A DNA stretch of 64,000 nt, taken from assembly GCF_000836725.1 (NCBI RefSeq), contig NZ_JXTH01000007.1, positions 1 to 64,000 of the forward strand, in the 5' to 3' direction. The position numbers and the translations under genes are program-made. This document shows, piece by piece, positions 62,678-64,000 of this stretch. The notes beneath the pieces were generated by a model, which ran no database searches, was not told the origin of the DNA, and worked only from the letters and a program-made list of their open reading frames with translations. The first letter of the stretch is position 1, and every line of letters begins with the position of its first letter. This DNA comes from Anoxybacillus thermarum (lineage in GTDB: Bacteria; Bacillota; Bacilli; Bacillales; Anoxybacillaceae).

Positions 62678-63823
62678 ATGGATTTGCAAACGCAACTCGT
62701 TCACAATAAATGGCAGGTCGATGTACAAACAGGGGCGGTGAGCGTCCCGATTCATCATGCGTCGACGTTTCATCAGTTTGACTTTGATACGTTTGGCAAA
62801 TACGATTATAGCCGTTCGGGAAATCCGACGCGCGAGGCGTTGGAGGAGACGATTGCGGAATTAGAAGGTGGAGTGAGCGGTTTTGCGTTCGCTTCCGGCA
62901 TGGCTGCCATTTCAACAGCATTTTTGTTGTTGTCAAAAGGAGATCACGTATTAATTACCGATGATGTGTATGGTGGAACGTATCGCATCCTCACCGATGT
63001 ATTGAGCCGATTTGGCATCGAGCATACGTTTGTCGATATGACTGATTTAGATGCGGTAGCGCGCCACATTCGCCCGAACACGAAAGTCATTTATATGGAA
63101 ACGCCATCGAATCCGCTATTGAAAATTACGGATATTCGCGGTGTTGTGAAGCTCGCTAAAGCGCACGGATGTTTAACGTTTTTAGATAATACGTTTGCGA
63201 CCCCTGTGTTACAGCGTCCGCTTGATCTCGGCGTCGATGTCGTTTTGCATAGCGCGACGAAATTTTTAGCTGGCCATAGCGACGTTGTAGCCGGGCTGGC
63301 GGTTGTAAAAGATGCGCGCTTGGCGAGAGAGCTGCGCAAACTGCAATATTCGTTCGGTGCGGTGCTTGGCGTGCAAGATGCGTGGCTCGTGTTGCGCGGG
63401 TTAAAAACGCTTCACGTTCGGTTAGATTATGCTTCACGTTCGGCGTTGCAGCTGGCGCAGTTTCTCCATCGTCATCCGAAAGTCGCGCACGTATATTATC
63501 CTGGGCTTTCTTTTCATGAAGGGCATGCCATTCATCGCGAGCAAGCGCGTGGGTTTGGCGCGGTGTTGTCGTTTGAATTGGAAGACGAACAAGCGGTGCG
63601 GACGTTTGTGAAACATGCACGCATCCCTGTGTTTGCGGTCAGTCTCGGGGCGGTCGAGTCGATTTTATCGTACCCAGCGAAAATGTCGCATGCGGCGATG
63701 CCGAAAGCGGAACGACTTCGTCGCGGTATTACAGACGGCTTGTTGCGCATAAGCGTCGGACTCGAGGCGATCGATGATTTAATTGCTGATTTTGAACAGG
63801 CGTTATCATATGTAGGAAAGTAA
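62678..63823 (+). CDS. metC: Cystathionine beta-lyase (MetC)
   Basis: 381-residue PLP enzyme paralogous to MetI: YDYSRSGNPTREALEETIAELEG, DNTFATPVLQRPL, PLP lysine in LHSATKFLAGHSDVVAG (about 195). Splits cystathionine to homocysteine. The two genes form a SAM-repressed transsulfuration operon, as metI-metC in B. subtilis. Confidence 0.94.
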   Translation: MDLQTQLVHNKWQVDVQTGAVSVPIHHASTFHQFDFDTFGKYDYSRSGNPTREALEETIAELEGGVSGFAFASGMAAISTAFLLLSKGDHVLITDDVYGGTYRILTDVLSRFGIEHTFVDMTDLDAVARHIRPNTKVIYMETPSNPLLKITDIRGVVKLAKAHGCLTFLDNTFATPVLQRPLDLGVDVVLHSATKFLAGHSDVVAGLAVVKDARLARELRKLQYSFGAVLGVQDAWLVLRGLKTLHVRLDYASRSALQLAQFLHRHPKVAHVYYPGLSFHEGHAIHREQARGFGAVLSFELEDEQAVRTFVKHARIPVFAVSLGAVESILSYPAKMSHAAMPKAERLRRGITDGLLRISVGLEAIDDLIADFEQALSYVGK

Positions 63824-63870
63824 TGTGGAAAGGGTGACCGAAATCGGGCACCCCTCTATGCTTGCGTGGT

Positions 63871-64000
63871 TTATTTTTTACTTTGTTGTTTCTTTAGCTC
63901 TTTTTGCAGTTTTTGAATATTTGGCAATCCATAAATATAGCCAACTACACCGGCTTGATTAATCCCATATGTTGCATTGATTCTTTTTTTCACGTCTTCG
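63871..64000 (-). CDS. C-terminal end of a leftward gene (cut by window edge)
   Basis: A minus-strand frame enters from the right edge and stops at 63871-63873. The 42 visible residues read EDVKKRINATYGINQAGVVG, then YIYGLPNIQKLQKELKKQQSKK. The basic coiled end is not diagnostic. A hairpin (GGGTG..CACCC, 63832-63854) between it and metC may end both transcripts. Confidence 0.6.
   Translation of the reverse strand, partial: EDVKKRINATYGINQAGVVGYIYGLPNIQKLQKELKKQQSKK

Overview
The window looks like the chromosome of a thermophilic, spore-forming Bacillaceae close to Anoxybacillus or Geobacillus. The basis is gene order as I remember it from Bacillus subtilis (fabHA-fabF-yjaZ-yjbA-trpS-opp-spx-mecA-coiA-pepF-spxH-yjbI..yjbO-prpE-fabI-cotO-yjcA-spoVIF-yjcD-yjcF-yjcG-yjcH-metI-metC), a T-box and an S-box leader, many sporulation genes and a moderate GC content. 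Species cannot be fixed from this alone; no database search was run.

Layout. 1-640: tail of a probable transposase, a candidate small RNA and the fabH promoter. 647-6386: fatty-acid elongation (fabH, fabF), yjaZ, yjbA and T-box-controlled trpS. 6571-12367: oligopeptide ABC importer oppABCDF. 12468-20457: the Spx stress/competence neighbourhood (spx, cls, mecA, coiA, pepF, spxH, globin). 20514-28785: yjbJKLM, nadK, an RluA-family gene, prpE, a rodA-like gene, mgtE and fabI.

28842-38842 is an AT-rich accessory island. It starts with an MFS exporter, is filled by four IS elements of four families in about 6 kb (IS4-like, ISL3, IS3, IS66), and ends with a compact peptide-modification cluster. 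That cluster has a strong promoter, a 21-residue precursor-like peptide ending in CYDW, an attenuator-like hairpin, a 139-residue unknown protein, a membrane transporter and a MNIO (formerly DUF692) metalloenzyme. I read this as a ribosomally made, post-translationally modified peptide (RiPP) system, and as the best candidate here for something undescribed.

38925-45720 carries spore-surface functions: cotO, a leftward sugar-nucleotide/glycosyltransferase operon, yjcA, a cysteine-rich protein and several tiny proteins. 45744-49453 is a seven-gene operon behind a good sigma-G-type promoter: DUF1657, YhcN/YlaJ lipoprotein, SpoVAC, SpoVAD, SpoVAEb, DUF1657 and a DUF421-DUF1657 fusion (2Duf). This is the composition of the spoVA2mob operon known to raise spore heat resistance.

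49484-50509 is a small accessory insert. A DUF3800 gene diverges from a transcript-sized unit with two long hairpins whose stems differ but whose 12-nt loops are nearly identical, followed by a terminator. 50593-59989 returns to ordinary genes: thioredoxin-like, yjcZ, spoVIF, yjcD, yjcFGH, a PgpA-like gene, a broken Rpn nuclease gene, mscL, a dioxygenase and a cupin. 60168-60972 holds a small membrane gene and a secreted protein that appears to start at ATT. 61394-63823 is an S-box riboswitch driving metI-metC, and the window ends inside a leftward gene.
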